Notes: generated by a model not told the origin, from the letters alone. Shown: positions 8,784-19,324, counted from the first letter of the stretch. The stretch: DNA of 64,000 bases from Affinundibacterium seohonense (GCF_014284305.1 NZ_JACOFW010000010.1:1-64000), one strand, 5' to 3'. Translations and numbers: made by a program.

Positions 8784-10031
8784 TTAGTTCCCGTAGACAG
8801 GGAAGGCGGAAGTTAATTTTTTGACTTCTGCTTTTACGCGTTCAATTGTTGCAGCATCGTTAGGGTTATCTAGTACATCTGCTACCAAATGACCGATCTT
8901 GATTGCTTCTGCTTCTTTGAAGCCACGTGTGGTCAAGGCGGGGCTACCTAAGCGAATGCCAGAAGTCACGAATGGTTTTTCCGGATCGTTCGGGATCGAG
9001 TTCTTGTTGCAAGTGATATGTGCAGAGCCCAAAACTGCTTCCGCCGCTTTGCCAGTGATGTTTTTAGAACGCAAATCAACCAACATAACGTGTGACTCAG
9101 TGCGACCAGAAATAATTCGTAAGCCTCGTTCGATCAACGTTTTAGCTAATGCATCGGCATTTTTCACAACTTGTTCTTGGTAGGTTTTAAATTCTGGATT
9201 CAAAGCTTCTTTGAAAGCCACTGCTTTACCAGCGATCACGTGCATCAATGGACCACCCTGCAAGCCTGGGAAGATAGCCGAATTGATGATTTTTTCGTGT
9301 TCTGCTTTCATCAAGATGATGCCACCACGTGGACCGCGCAAAGACTTGTGTGTTGTTGATGTCACGAAGTCCGCAAATGGTACTGGATTGGGATAGACAC
9401 CAGCGGCGATCAGACCCGCATAGTGCGCCATGTCAACCATAAAATAAGCACCGACTTCTTTAGCGATTTTAGAGAAACGTTCAAAATCAATACGCAAGGA
9501 ATAGGCGGAGGCTCCAGCGATAATCAATTTTGGTTTACTTTCGCGTGCCAGACGTTCCATCGCTTCGTAGTCAATTTCTTCTTTGTCGTTCAAACCATAA
9601 GACACCACGTTGAACCATTTGCCCGACATGTTCAACGGCATACCATGCGTCAAGTGACCACCTTCAGCCAAGGACATCCCCATGATCGTATCGCCTGGTT
9701 TCAAAACTGCGAAGAACACGCCTTGATTAGCCTGTGAACCGGAGTTCGGTTGCACGTTGGCAGCTTCTGCACCGAAAATTTGTTTCAAGCGGTCGATCGC
9801 TAGTTGCTCAACGACGTCGACATGTTCGCAACCACCGTAGTAGCGCTTGCCTGGATAGCCTTCTGCGTACTTATTAGTCAATTGGGAGCCTTGTGCTTCC
9901 ATGACGGCTGGTGAAGTATAGTTTTCAGAGGCGATCAACTCGATGTGTTCTTGTTGACGGACATTTTCGGCTTGAATCGCGGCGAGCAATTCTGGATCGA
10001 TATTAGCGAGAGTATGATTCTTGGAGAACAT
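8784..10031 (-). CDS. glyA: serine hydroxymethyltransferase
   Basis: This PLP enzyme interconverts serine and glycine and feeds one-carbon units into tetrahydrofolate. At 415 residues it has the bacterial GlyA length, with the PLP lysine at Lys229 in [12 protein letters not shown]. The start [15 protein letters not shown] at 10031 is chosen because it aligns with the family and has AGGAAA just upstream. The open frame extends 52 codons further upstream, but that part has no family similarity. A terminator follows the gene. The 5' leader is discussed in the findings. Confidence 0.96.
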   Translation of the reverse strand: MFSKNHTLANIDPELLAAIQAENVRQQEHIELIASENYTSPAVMEAQGSQLTNKYAEGYPGKRYYGGCEHVDVVEQLAIDRLKQIFGAEAANVQPNSGSQANQGVFFAVLKPGDTIMGMSLAEGGHLTHGMPLNMSGKWFNVVSYGLNDKEEIDYEAMERLARESKPKLIIAGASAYSLRIDFERFSKIAKEVGAYFMVDMAHYAGLIAAGVYPNPVPFADFVTSTTHKSLRGPRGGIILMKAEHEKIINSAIFPGLQGGPLMHVIAGKAVAFKEALNPEFKTYQEQVVKNADALAKTLIERGLRIISGRTESHVMLVDLRSKNITGKAAEAVLGSAHITCNKNSIPNDPEKPFVTSGIRLGSPALTTRGFKEAEAIKIGHLVADVLDNPNDAATIERVKAEVKKLTSAFPVYGN

Positions 10032-10642
10032 GGGTTTCCTGTAGAAAAAAGCGTAAAAAATGAAAAATTGGATTGGGACTGATCTGTAAAAATGCGCTAA
10101 CTTGCGGATACAAGTCTCAATCACTTTTACCATCGGGATACCCAGGCGTACGGCCAGAATCGACATCTTTGACTCTGCAAATCTCACGCTTCACGATGGA
10201 ACTCCATCTTCTGCAAGCAATCTTTGGATAAAAAATTGCTGCATTTTCGCCAGTTGCGTGAGACAAAATGGTGTCCGAATTTTACGTCAACAGGGGTGTT
10301 TCGGCAAGTTAGGTAAAGGTAAAGACTGCTTTCAAATTCTGAGAAGGTTTTCAGATTTGCTTTCATTTAGTTGTGGTGATATTGCGCTAAGACGCTGGTC
10401 TGGCCTCGGTTTTAATCGAGATTCGAACAGCAATCTACATGAAACTTCGGCAGCAAACTTAGGGCGAGATGATATTCTGTTAAAAGTGAAATGATAATAA
10501 AAATGGGTTTAAGATCATTGAAAATGTCTTTTGGTATAAGAAAAATCGATCTTCAATATCTCTGTTGTGTCCTACGGCAAAACTCTGCGGATCAAAAAGC
10601 TTTAAAATGACGTTTTATATTCAAACTCACAAGGAAATTTCC
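10032..10642. other. 611-bp divergent intergenic region between glyA and the SDR gene
   Basis: No convincing gene is seen. Open frames on both strands here (up to 130 codons on the plus strand) lack domain-like composition or good start sites. The region must hold the glyA promoter and leader and the promoter of the SDR gene. I could not recognise a known riboswitch by eye. Confidence 0.5.
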
Positions 10643-11389
10643 ATGCTGATATTGATCACCGGCGCAAGTTCAGGGTTTGGCGCAGCGATGGCGCGTAAGT
10701 TCGTTCGACATGGTCATCGCGTCATTGCTGCCGCGCGCCGCCTTGATCGCCTGCAACAATTGCAGTTGGAATTGGGAACTGCATTGTACGTTGCCGAGTT
10801 GGACGTTTGCGATAAAGCGTCGATCGCGTCGATGCTGTCAAATCTGCCCGCTGAATGGAGGGATATCGACGTGCTCGTTAATAATGCCGGCTTAGCACTC
10901 GGTATTGCTCCAGCTCAAGCCGCGAGTCTGGAAGATTGGGAAACCATGATAGATACCAATAATAAGGGACTGGTGCGCATGACGCATGCGTTATTGCCGC
11001 ATTTTATAGCACGTAAAAATGGCGTCATTGTAAATATTGGCTCTATCGCTGGTTCTACCGCCTATCCAGGTGGTAATGTGTATGGAGCCACTAAGGCGTT
11101 TGTTGATCAGTTCACTTTGAACTTGCGTGCGGATTTAATTGGCACTGGGGTGCGGGCAAGTAATATTGCACCTGGTTTATGTGGTGGCACTGAGTTTTCT
11201 AATGTGCGCTTGAAAGGTGACGATCATGCGGCCGCCAAGGTATATCAGGGAACACAGCCATTGACAGCAGACGATATTGCAGAAACAGCGTATTGGATCG
11301 CCACTTTGCCTCCACACGTGAATGTCAACTATATTGAAATGATGCCGATGTGTCAGGGCTTTGGTCCTTTGGCGATTCAGCGCAATTAA
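10643..11389 (+). CDS. ydfG: YdfG-like short-chain dehydrogenase/reductase
   Basis: This is a classical SDR of 248 residues with the nucleotide-binding TGASSGFG motif at the N-terminus, NNAGLALG, a catalytic serine in NIGSIAG, and the Tyr147-x3-Lys151 pair in YGATK. Sequence features such as VRASNIAPGLCGGTEFSNVR and the C-terminal HVNVNYIEMMP match YdfG-type enzymes, which are NADP-dependent 3-hydroxy acid or malonic semialdehyde reductases. ATG 10643 is chosen because AAGGAAA (10631-10637) precedes it; the upstream 26 codons in frame have no similarity. It lies 51 bp before ybgC and may be transcribed with the tol cluster. Confidence 0.85.
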   Translation: MLILITGASSGFGAAMARKFVRHGHRVIAAARRLDRLQQLQLELGTALYVAELDVCDKASIASMLSNLPAEWRDIDVLVNNAGLALGIAPAQAASLEDWETMIDTNNKGLVRMTHALLPHFIARKNGVIVNIGSIAGSTAYPGGNVYGATKAFVDQFTLNLRADLIGTGVRASNIAPGLCGGTEFSNVRLKGDDHAAAKVYQGTQPLTADDIAETAYWIATLPPHVNVNYIEMMPMCQGFGPLAIQRN

Positions 11390-11440
11390 TTCATGTTAAC
11401 GCCTTTTGAGCGTCCACTTCAAAGTAGAAATGAATGAGAA

Positions 11441-11863
11441 ATGACAGCAACATTTAACTGGCCAGTGCGCGTATATTACGAAGATACAGATGCCGGTGGG
11501 ATCGTCTTTTATGCGAATTATTTAAAGTTTTTTGAGCGGGCGCGAACGGAGTGGTTGCGTGAGATTGGCGTGCATCAAAAACAGATGTTGGCAGAATTTA
11601 ATGCCGTGTTTGTCGTCAAAGCCACCGCAGTCGAGTATCATGCATCGGCTCGTCTGGATGATGAACTTCGTGTCACGGTGGTTGTAGAAAAGACTGGACG
11701 AGCTTCGATCGTTTTTTTGCAGGAAGTTTGGTGCGGTGAACGCATGTTGACCAGTGCCAAGGTGACGATTTGTTGTGTTGATATGGAACAATGGCGCTCT
11801 ATGCCCATTCCTAAACCAGTGTTGCAGTTGATTCAGCCCGCATTGTTTGTGAATGAGAAATAG
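11441..11863 (+). CDS. ybgC: Tol-Pal associated acyl-CoA thioesterase YbgC
   Basis: This hotdog-fold thioesterase of 140 residues carries the YbgC motif YYEDTDAGGIVFYANYLKFFERAR, in which the Asp of TDAGG is the catalytic residue. It hydrolyses short-chain or malonyl-type acyl-CoA, and in E. coli it interacts with acyl carrier protein in phospholipid metabolism. It is the first gene of the Tol-Pal cluster, with tolQ 94 bp downstream, as in many proteobacteria. Confidence 0.94.
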   Translation: MTATFNWPVRVYYEDTDAGGIVFYANYLKFFERARTEWLREIGVHQKQMLAEFNAVFVVKATAVEYHASARLDDELRVTVVVEKTGRASIVFLQEVWCGERMLTSAKVTICCVDMEQWRSMPIPKPVLQLIQPALFVNEK

Positions 11864-11957
11864 CGCCAACAATTCGACAGTTACATAAACAGGTGACCAG
11901 TGAACTTTTATTCGCTGGTTGCATTTTTAGATTTGCAGTGTTTTACCAAAAATAATC

Positions 11958-12653
11958 ATGACAGTTACCCACGATTTATCCTTTTCCGCGTTGATATTGA
12001 ATGCCTCACCTTTGGTGCAAATTGTGATGGCAATTCTTTTGCTTGTTTCAATCATGAGCTGGAACTACATCTTCAGCAAAATGTTTTCGATCAAAAAAGC
12101 CCGAGCACAGACGGAGCAGTTTGAGAAACAGTTTTGGGCGGGTGGAAATTTAGTCGAGCTCTATCAGCAAGCGACGGCGAATCATCGTGGTAGTCGCGAC
12201 AAAACTGGCGCCTTAGAAAGAATCTTTGAAGCCGGTATGAATGAATATCATAAAGTGAAGGCGGCGAATAAAGCGAGCTTGGATGCAAGTGCGATGTTAG
12301 ACGGTGCTCGTCGTGCGATGCGAGCGTCATATCAAAGGGAAATGGATCACCTTGAATCTCATTTGTCTTTCTTGGCTTCCGTGGGTTCGGTGTCTCCATA
12401 CATCGGTTTGTTAGGAACCGTTTGGGGAATTATGAATTCATTCCGTGGTCTGGCGAATGTACAACAAGCGACGTTGAGCGCGGTGGCTCCAGGTATCGCA
12501 GAGGCCTTGATTGCGACCGCGATTGGCTTGTTTGCGGCGATTCCCGCTGTGTTGGCATATAACCGCTACTCACATGATATTGATCGACTGGCGATTCGCT
12601 TCGAAACGTTTATTGAAGAATTTTCCAATATTTTGCAGAGACAATCACGCTAG
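11958..12653 (+). CDS. tolQ: Tol-Pal system proton channel subunit TolQ
   Basis: TolQ is the inner-membrane MotA/TolQ/ExbB-family channel subunit that, with TolR, uses proton motive force to energise TolA during outer-membrane constriction. The 231-residue protein has three predicted membrane segments (about 19-41, 135-160 and 172-195) separated by a long cytoplasmic domain. The family motif is seen in SVSPYIGLLGTVWGIMNSF and APGIAEALIATAIGL. It is followed 18 bp later by tolR. Confidence 0.95.
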   Translation: MTVTHDLSFSALILNASPLVQIVMAILLLVSIMSWNYIFSKMFSIKKARAQTEQFEKQFWAGGNLVELYQQATANHRGSRDKTGALERIFEAGMNEYHKVKAANKASLDASAMLDGARRAMRASYQREMDHLESHLSFLASVGSVSPYIGLLGTVWGIMNSFRGLANVQQATLSAVAPGIAEALIATAIGLFAAIPAVLAYNRYSHDIDRLAIRFETFIEEFSNILQRQSR

Positions 12654-12671
12654 GCGATGTAGAGATTATTC

Positions 12672-13115
12672 ATGAGTTCTCTTCGTGGCGAACGTAAACG
12701 CAAATTTAAAGCAGAAATTAATGTAGTGCCTTACATCGACGTGATGTTGGTGTTGTTGGTGATTTTCATGGTGGCAGCACCGATGACGAATCCTAATGTG
12801 ATTAATCTACCGACCGCAGGTCAGTCGACTAAGCCACCTTCTGACTTTATCGAGATCGCGCTCAGCCCAGATGCGTCGGCGACAATCAGCATCACGAGCC
12901 GCGGAAGTAGTAATGGCAATAGCAAACAAGAAGCGAAAGAGACAGGTTTGGATCGTAAGCAGTTATTGCAAAAATTACGCGAATATCACGAAGCAAAACC
13001 GGAGTTATCTGTGCTTGTGTCTGGCGACAAAGATATTAAATATGATGAAGTCATACAAGTGATCTCTGAAGCGAAAAAATTAGGCATACAACGTGTGGGG
13101 CTCGCTACTAAGTAG
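12672..13115 (+). CDS. tolR: Tol-Pal system protein TolR
   Basis: TolR is an ExbD/TolR family protein with one N-terminal membrane helix. The essential proton-carrying aspartate is Asp23 in PYIDVMLVLLVIF. A periplasmic domain follows. The 147-residue length fits. It works with TolQ to transduce proton motive force to TolA. Unusually, the next genes are tamA and tamB, with tolA more than 6 kb downstream. Confidence 0.95.
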   Translation: MSSLRGERKRKFKAEINVVPYIDVMLVLLVIFMVAAPMTNPNVINLPTAGQSTKPPSDFIEIALSPDASATISITSRGSSNGNSKQEAKETGLDRKQLLQKLREYHEAKPELSVLVSGDKDIKYDEVIQVISEAKKLGIQRVGLATK

Positions 13116-13124
13116 TGTGTTGGC

Positions 13125-14984
13125 ATGATTCATTACCTTGAGCGTGAAATTCAACAGCTTGTTTCTGCCATAGTGTTGTTTGCTATGTTGCTTGTCGTAA
13201 GTGAGACTGCACAGGGGCAAACTCAGCAAACTGTCCAACATCAACAATCACCACGAGAACAACTGCCTGGCAAAGAGCTTCCTCAAACGGAGGGAATTTT
13301 TGCACGTTACTACTTAGATAAATTGGATGGAGCACTTGCGGACTTGTTGGAGGAACATGTCCCAGTGTTATCGGGGAATGCGGAACCGCAGATCCCAACG
13401 CCCGGCTTTCTGCGGAAGTTACAGCGCGATATTAGTGAGATTTTGGCTACCGAGGGCTATTTTTCAGCGCAGATTCAGTTTGATAAAAAAGACGATGGAA
13501 GCCGTGTAAATGTGCAGGTTGATCCGGGTGTGCGCACGACCATCAAATCTGTCAGTATTAATTTTACCGGTGCTTTGTCCGCGAGCATAGAAGCTGGCGA
13601 TAAAGAAGCCATAGGGCGCCGCGATCAACTGGTAAAGGCGTGGGGCTTGTCGCAAGGACAGGCATTTCGTCAGGACGAATGGAGTCGCGCGAAAACGATG
13701 CTGATGGAAAGTTTGCGCTCACATCGCTATGCTGGCGCTACTTTGGTTGATAGTCGTGCCAACATTGATGCCGACACACATTCTGCCAATTTGGAATTGG
13801 ATGTCGACAGTGGATCTGCCTTTCTTATCGGTGATTTGATGATTACTGGTCTGGAACGCTATCCTTTGTGGCTGATAGATCGTTTCAATCCGCCGAGGAA
13901 AGGCGACGTGTACACCAGCTCTCGTCTGCTGGAGTTTCAACGTGCACTGCAAAACTCCGCCTATTTTTCTACTGTCGCATTCAACATTGATACCGATGCT
14001 ACCAAGGCCGACGCTTTACCCGTTGAAGTTTCGTTGGTTGAAAGACAGGCACGAGATTTAGGATTCGGTACTGGCTATAGCACCAACACCGGATTTAGGA
14101 CGGAGATGAGTTATCGTGACCGTAATGTATTTGGACGAGTGTGGGATCTACGATCAGCGGTTCGGTTGGAGCAAAAGCGCCAGTTATCCTACGCGGATAT
14201 CTATTTACCCCCAAACGATAATAATCGGCTAGATTCTTTGGGTGTGCTGTTTGACCGTTCTAACTTAGAAGGGCTATTGCAGACACGATCTGCATTTGGC
14301 GTGAAACGTAGTATCACGCATGGAATGGTTGAGCAACGCTTAGGGCTGAATTATACGCAAGAAAAAGTAGTGAAAAACGATAACACAGCCTTGGAAGCGG
14401 AACGTAAAAGCAGAGCTCTGGTTGCCAGCGTAGGTTGGACGTGGCGCGATGTTGATGATGTGTTTGCGCCAAGACAAGGGCAACGAGCGCAATTGGACTT
14501 GGCATTCTCAGATAAGGCGATTATTTCAGATCAACGCTTTGTGCGTGTGTACGGTAAATATCAATATTGGTGGCCAGTGGCGCAACGTGACAGTATTTTG
14601 CTGCGTGCAGAATTTGGTCAGATTTTTAGTTCTAGTGTTGATGGTATTCCAGAGGATTATTTATTCCGTACAGGGGGAAGTACATCGGTACGTGGTTATG
14701 CTTATCAAAGTCTGGGCGTGGTTGATGGTAAAGCCGTCATTGGTGGCCGTATGATGGCGGCATCAAGTCTTGAATATGTTCACTGGCGTACGGACAGTTT
14801 GGGATTGGCAGCTTTTTTTGATGCCGGTGATGCGGCAAGAAATTGGCGTGAGTTTAAGGTCAAGCAAGGCGTGGGTGTCGGCGCTCGAATTAAAACGCCA
14901 GCGGGTCCAATCGCTTTGGATCTGGCTTACGGAAAACAAGTCAAAAAATTTCGCCTAGATTTTTCTATCGCGATCGCTTTTTAA
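13125..14984 (+). CDS. tamA: TamA, Omp85-family outer membrane translocation protein
   Basis: TamA is the outer-membrane half of the translocation and assembly module. The 619-residue protein has an N-terminal signal-like hydrophobic segment (about 14-30), a POTRA region to about residue 300, and a C-terminal 16-stranded barrel of the BamA type. The barrel lid-loop motif V522-R-G-Y525 is intact, and the chain ends in a terminal Phe as expected for an outer-membrane protein. It starts 9 bp after tolR and is followed 27-33 bp later by tamB, so the three are probably co-transcribed. The TAM helps insert outer-membrane proteins and move phospholipid to the outer membrane. Confidence 0.93.
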   Translation: MIHYLEREIQQLVSAIVLFAMLLVVSETAQGQTQQTVQHQQSPREQLPGKELPQTEGIFARYYLDKLDGALADLLEEHVPVLSGNAEPQIPTPGFLRKLQRDISEILATEGYFSAQIQFDKKDDGSRVNVQVDPGVRTTIKSVSINFTGALSASIEAGDKEAIGRRDQLVKAWGLSQGQAFRQDEWSRAKTMLMESLRSHRYAGATLVDSRANIDADTHSANLELDVDSGSAFLIGDLMITGLERYPLWLIDRFNPPRKGDVYTSSRLLEFQRALQNSAYFSTVAFNIDTDATKADALPVEVSLVERQARDLGFGTGYSTNTGFRTEMSYRDRNVFGRVWDLRSAVRLEQKRQLSYADIYLPPNDNNRLDSLGVLFDRSNLEGLLQTRSAFGVKRSITHGMVEQRLGLNYTQEKVVKNDNTALEAERKSRALVASVGWTWRDVDDVFAPRQGQRAQLDLAFSDKAIISDQRFVRVYGKYQYWWPVAQRDSILLRAEFGQIFSSSVDGIPEDYLFRTGGSTSVRGYAYQSLGVVDGKAVIGGRMMAASSLEYVHWRTDSLGLAAFFDAGDAARNWREFKVKQGVGVGARIKTPAGPIALDLAYGKQVKKFRLDFSIAIAF

Positions 14985-15017
14985 TCATTAGCTTTTTTAT
15001 TTTCATCCTCATTGAGC

Positions 15018-18000
15018 ATGCAATACCAAGATAAGTCAACGCAGCAGCAAGTTGAGGGTTCGCCTGAATCACTTGGGGGAGGTGACATTGCCGGCGCGCC
15101 TGTCGTGGTGAAGCGAGCGAAGAGCAAATTTTTATTGAGTCTCGGCTTGCTCGTACTGGCGTGCGTACTCACGGTATTTTGGATCTTTCAAACACAGGGC
15201 GGAAGTCGTTTCTTCTTACATAGCGTGGAAGCCGTCAGCGGTGGTCGCTTAAGCTTTCATGATGTAAGCGGGCGTTTGGCTGATCGTTTACAAATCGATG
15301 AACTGATTTATCGTGATCCTTTGCACAAAATCAGTCTCAGTGGCTTGCAATTGGATTGGCAAGCCTGGGCCTTGATGCGTGGGCGTGTTGAAGTGTCTGC
15401 TGTGTCGATTTCTACACTGCGAGTCGCTAGTGTCGCCAGCAAAACACCAGCCAACTTGCCTGCTAGTTTGCAACTACCATTTAACCTTGCAATCAAACAA
15501 GCTGCCGTCGGTCGTATCGTGATCAGTGAATTAACTGCGGATGGAAAGGAAATAAACCCAATCGAGTTGAAGTCTGTCGTCGCAAATCTACAGACCAGTG
15601 CAGGTGAGCATCAATTTGCCGTGCAGCTTGATTCTGCCTGGGGTGGCTTGCGCTTGAAGAGTACGATCAAAACTGCTCAACCATTTCCCATTTCTGGTGA
15701 ATTGACGTACCACGGACAGGCGAGTCAAGATTTACCTAAAGTGTTGATTCAAGGTCGCGTCAGCGGCTCTCTGCAAGACTTGTTGTTGCAGGCAAAATCG
15801 GTTGATAAATCGAATGATGGTCTACAAGCCGATCCTACACAACAAGTGAATGCAGATGTGCAATTACGTGTTGCACCATTTTCCAATGATCTTATCCGTG
15901 AAGTACAACTGAAGGTTTCAAGGCTTAATCCCCAGTGGATCAATCAACATGCGCCGTCGGCGATGTTAGAAATCTCTGCGAATTTGCAACCGCAATCAAC
16001 ACCGTCAACTTCGTCAACTCAAGCTGCTCCGCAGCAGCAAACACCGCAGAAGCTAAAAGTTTTGACTGGTGAAATTCATATTCTTAACCGTGCTCCGCAG
16101 ACCATAGACAAACTAGGATTGCCTTTCAAGACCTTAGTGTCGAAGTTAGACTGGGCGGATGGATTGCTTACGTTTAGCAAGGGCAAAATTGAATTGATTG
16201 CCGGTAGCGTTACTGTCGATAGTCAGCTGCAATTTAGACAGGGAAAATTGCCATTGATCGATACAAAATTATCTCTAAAGGATATTAATCTCGCGCAGCT
16301 TGATAGTCGTTTGCGCCAGAGTCGCATTCAAGGCGATTTGCAATTGCAGGCTAAAGAACAGCAACGCATCGATTTTCAGGCGCAGTTAACAGAACCGCGA
16401 GCGAGTCTATTGGCGGACGCCAGTTTCGTTTTAAATCGTGCGGGTACGAATGGTATGTTGCAGTTTAAACGTTTTGAACTGCAGGCTGAACAGGCCAAAT
16501 TAGTTGGTAGTGGTGAGTTTAATTTCGAAGGCAATCAGGCTTTTAAATTACAGGCGAAAATGACGCAATTCGATCCCGCGCATTGGAGCTTGATGCCACA
16601 TGGCAGGCTTGATGGGGAGATTGATTTGGCTGGGACCTTGTCAGGTAATGCAGTGGTGAAGTTACAAGTGCCTAATCTTTCAGGCGAATTGTCTGGTCAA
16701 AAGATATTCGCCACTGGGCAAGCCGAGTGGCAGCAAGCAAAGTCGCTGAAGCTTGATCAAGTTCAAATGCAATGGGGGGCTAACCAGTTATCAGCGCACG
16801 GTGTACTTGGTAATTTACAAGAGCCTTTACAAATTAATTTACAGGCAGACGACCTTGCCTTATTTGAATCGGTGACTGGTTTTTCTTTAACCGGAGTGGC
16901 GCGTGCGAAGGCGACTGTGAGTGGTAAGTTAGATGCATTGACAGCGAACTTGGATGTCCACGCCCAAGACCTACGCTCTACCCGTGGTTTCGCTATCGAA
17001 CAGCTAGATGGTGAGTTACAGATCAGTACCAATCCTGACGATCCTTTGAAGTTGCAAGTGAAGACGAAGGAATTGAGGAGTGCAAGCATAGCTTTGGCGC
17101 CGACAGAAAAGGCTATGTCGACTTTACCAATTGAGAAACGCAGGACACTGCTGGAGCAGCTGCAACTATCGATAGTTGGCACGCTCAAAAATCACACCAT
17201 TGCAGCTAGTGCTCAATTTGAAAAGTCACAACAACTCTTGTTGCAAGCGCAGGGCGGACTGGTATCAAGCTTAATGCCGGGAGCAAAGCGTATTGGGACA
17301 ACGGAGGATAGCAAGAGTTGGAGTGGGAGGGTAGAACAGCTAAAGCTAAGTGGCTTTGGCGCAAAAATAGCATCGCATATGCCACTTGATGACATGGTCT
17401 TATTGAGCCCTATGAATCTGAGTCTCAGTGCAACAAAAATTACGATAGGCAGTGCTCGCCTCGCAGGCGGCTTTGGGAAATTAGCACTTGAGTCTGTCGA
17501 TTGGACACCACTATCCTTACGTAGCAAAGCACAATGGGACGACTTTCCTGTGATGGAAGCGGTGAAATTTGTTCGTCCGCAAGAGCGCTTGCACGGCGAT
17601 TTGCGCCTGGGTTTGCTGTGGGATTTGCAATTAAAAGATAATCTACCTGGCGACATACAAGTGCGCCGCCAGAGCGGTGATTTGACGGTGCAAGATGCCG
17701 ATGGTACAGGGCAAACCATGCCCTTGGGTTTAAGTGAATTTGCGCTGCAGTTGCAAGCAGGTGGGGTCATTGCCGGGAGTGACGCCGAGCGCGTCAAGAT
17801 GCAATTGAGCGCACAAGGAAGTCGCTTGGGACAATGGCGAGCGACCCTAGAAACGCAACTTCAAAGAATTAACGATAAATGGACATTTAGTTCTGAAGCG
17901 CCACTCACCGGCACACTACTCGCCAACACGTCCGAGTTGCAATGGCTGGTCGGACAATTTAGTTCCGAATTGGCGGTGAAAGGGCAGTTGAAATTGGATG

Positions 18001-19289
18001 CCAGTTTTGGTGGAAAATTTTCTAAGCCCACGTATCAAGCGAATCTCGAAGGTCGAGGTTTAGAGTTGGCATTTGCTTCCGAAGGTTTGTTATTTCCTAA
18101 TGGCGAACTGCGGGCACAATTGAACCAAGATGTTCTTAAATTGGAACAACTGAAGTTTTCTAACAAAGTGAACTACGTGCCGAAAGTCGAACAATTGCAG
18201 GATTTGGATTGGAGCGGCCGAGAGGGTAGTTTCAATGCGACGGGTGAAGTGAATTGGCGCACCCAAACTGGAAAGATACAAGCCGATTGGAAGAGTTTTC
18301 CGCTGCTGCAGAGAAAAGATCGTTGTCTCGTGGTCAGTGGACAGGCGAATATTACTCAGGTGGATAATGTTTGGGCATTAATCGGTCAACTACGAGCGGA
18401 TGCCGCCTATTTCAAATTGCCCAAATTGCCGCCACCGAGCCTGTCCAGCGATGTGATTGTTTCCAAAGGTGTCAAACTTATCGATGAAGACATCGCCTTA
18501 GACGACAGTAAAAAAGGTCTCAAGACAAAATTGGATTTGCAAATCGATATGGGGCCTCGTTTTGTGTTTGTCGGACGAGGTTTACAAACCGCACTTACTG
18601 GGACTCTACGACTCCGCAGTAATGATGGTTCGCCGGTACATGCCAGCGGATCTATCATTGCCAATGGTGGGCAGTATGAAGGATATGGACAGCAATTAGA
18701 AATTGAACGGGGCATTTTGATTTTTCAAGGTGCACCTAGTAACCCGGCGTTAAATATACGCGCTCTGCGTAAGGGCTTAGCCGTTGAAGCCGGTGTGGAT
18801 GTGACCGGTACTGTGGCCAGTCCGCAGGTGCGACTAGTCTCTGAGCCTAATGTGCCGGATAGTGAAAAAATTTCTTGGTTAGTGTTGGGGCGCGAATCCG
18901 ATCAGGTTGGTACTGCCGATGCCTCACTACTGCTGTCTGCCGCGGGTGCGATCTTTGGCGGTGATGGCAGTCGAAATATTCCGCGTGAATTAGTACAAGA
19001 TTTGGGCTTTGATGAATTTTCGATTGGGCCGGCCGAAAATGGTGGTTCCTCTAAATTACCAAGTCAAACCGTCGCCGGTGCGACAGCGGTAGGAGCATCT
19101 TCAAACGATAAGGTGGTGAGTATTGGTAAGCGTTTGCGACCAGGACTAGTTTTGTCGGTCGAGCGCGGCGTCTCAGACGCCAGTGGTGCATTGAAGATCA
19201 GTTGGCAGTTGTCGCGACGAGTCAGACTAATCGGCCGATCCGGTACGGATAATTCTGTCGATGTGAAATATAGTTTTTCCTTTAACTAA
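15018..19289 (+). CDS. tamB: TamB, AsmA-like translocation and assembly module protein
   Basis: TamB is a very long periplasm-spanning protein with one N-terminal membrane anchor (about residues 37-58) and a repetitive beta-rich body of more than 1300 residues. The C-terminal TamB/DUF490 domain is visible as LEIERGILIFQGAPSNPALN, DVTGTVASPQVRLVSEP and SWLVLGRESD. It partners TamA in the outer membrane; AsmA-like proteins form grooves that carry lipid between membranes. ATG 15018 is used; a TTG at 15012 is in frame, and neither has a strong ribosome-binding site, which suggests coupling to tamA. The body contains several low-complexity Gln-rich stretches, for example around residues 320-350. 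Confidence 0.92.
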   Translation: MQYQDKSTQQQVEGSPESLGGGDIAGAPVVVKRAKSKFLLSLGLLVLACVLTVFWIFQTQGGSRFFLHSVEAVSGGRLSFHDVSGRLADRLQIDELIYRDPLHKISLSGLQLDWQAWALMRGRVEVSAVSISTLRVASVASKTPANLPASLQLPFNLAIKQAAVGRIVISELTADGKEINPIELKSVVANLQTSAGEHQFAVQLDSAWGGLRLKSTIKTAQPFPISGELTYHGQASQDLPKVLIQGRVSGSLQDLLLQAKSVDKSNDGLQADPTQQVNADVQLRVAPFSNDLIREVQLKVSRLNPQWINQHAPSAMLEISANLQPQSTPSTSSTQAAPQQQTPQKLKVLTGEIHILNRAPQTIDKLGLPFKTLVSKLDWADGLLTFSKGKIELIAGSVTVDSQLQFRQGKLPLIDTKLSLKDINLAQLDSRLRQSRIQGDLQLQAKEQQRIDFQAQLTEPRASLLADASFVLNRAGTNGMLQFKRFELQAEQAKLVGSGEFNFEGNQAFKLQAKMTQFDPAHWSLMPHGRLDGEIDLAGTLSGNAVVKLQVPNLSGELSGQKIFATGQAEWQQAKSLKLDQVQMQWGANQLSAHGVLGNLQEPLQINLQADDLALFESVTGFSLTGVARAKATVSGKLDALTANLDVHAQDLRSTRGFAIEQLDGELQISTNPDDPLKLQVKTKELRSASIALAPTEKAMSTLPIEKRRTLLEQLQLSIVGTLKNHTIAASAQFEKSQQLLLQAQGGLVSSLMPGAKRIGTTEDSKSWSGRVEQLKLSGFGAKIASHMPLDDMVLLSPMNLSLSATKITIGSARLAGGFGKLALESVDWTPLSLRSKAQWDDFPVMEAVKFVRPQERLHGDLRLGLLWDLQLKDNLPGDIQVRRQSGDLTVQDADGTGQTMPLGLSEFALQLQAGGVIAGSDAERVKMQLSAQGSRLGQWRATLETQLQRINDKWTFSSEAPLTGTLLANTSELQWLVGQFSSELAVKGQLKLDASFGGKFSKPTYQANLEGRGLELAFASEGLLFPNGELRAQLNQDVLKLEQLKFSNKVNYVPKVEQLQDLDWSGREGSFNATGEVNWRTQTGKIQADWKSFPLLQRKDRCLVVSGQANITQVDNVWALIGQLRADAAYFKLPKLPPPSLSSDVIVSKGVKLIDEDIALDDSKKGLKTKLDLQIDMGPRFVFVGRGLQTALTGTLRLRSNDGSPVHASGSIIANGGQYEGYGQQLEIERGILIFQGAPSNPALNIRALRKGLAVEAGVDVTGTVASPQVRLVSEPNVPDSEKISWLVLGRESDQVGTADASLLLSAAGAIFGGDGSRNIPRELVQDLGFDEFSIGPAENGGSSKLPSQTVAGATAVGASSNDKVVSIGKRLRPGLVLSVERGVSDASGALKISWQLSRRVRLIGRSGTDNSVDVKYSFSFN

Positions 19290-19324
19290 ATAAGTTATAA
19301 GGTCCTTGTTTAACAAAGTCCGTT

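Noticed and set aside
10032..10187. 52-codon N-terminal extension of glyA
   Set aside because: Serine hydroxymethyltransferases start at the [12 protein letters not shown] sequence; that start has its own AGGAAA site and puts the PLP lysine at residue 229.
10262..10290. Minus-strand TTGACG as a glyA -35 box
   Set aside because: The hexamer at correct spacing is TTTGTC, too far from TATAAT to call a promoter.
10102..10494. 130-codon plus-strand frame between glyA and the SDR gene
   Set aside because: No ribosome-binding site, no domain-like composition, and it overlaps the glyA leader.
16763..17797. Minus-strand frames of 141 and 194 codons inside tamB
   Set aside because: Antisense to a well-supported long gene, with Ser/Cys-rich shadow composition.
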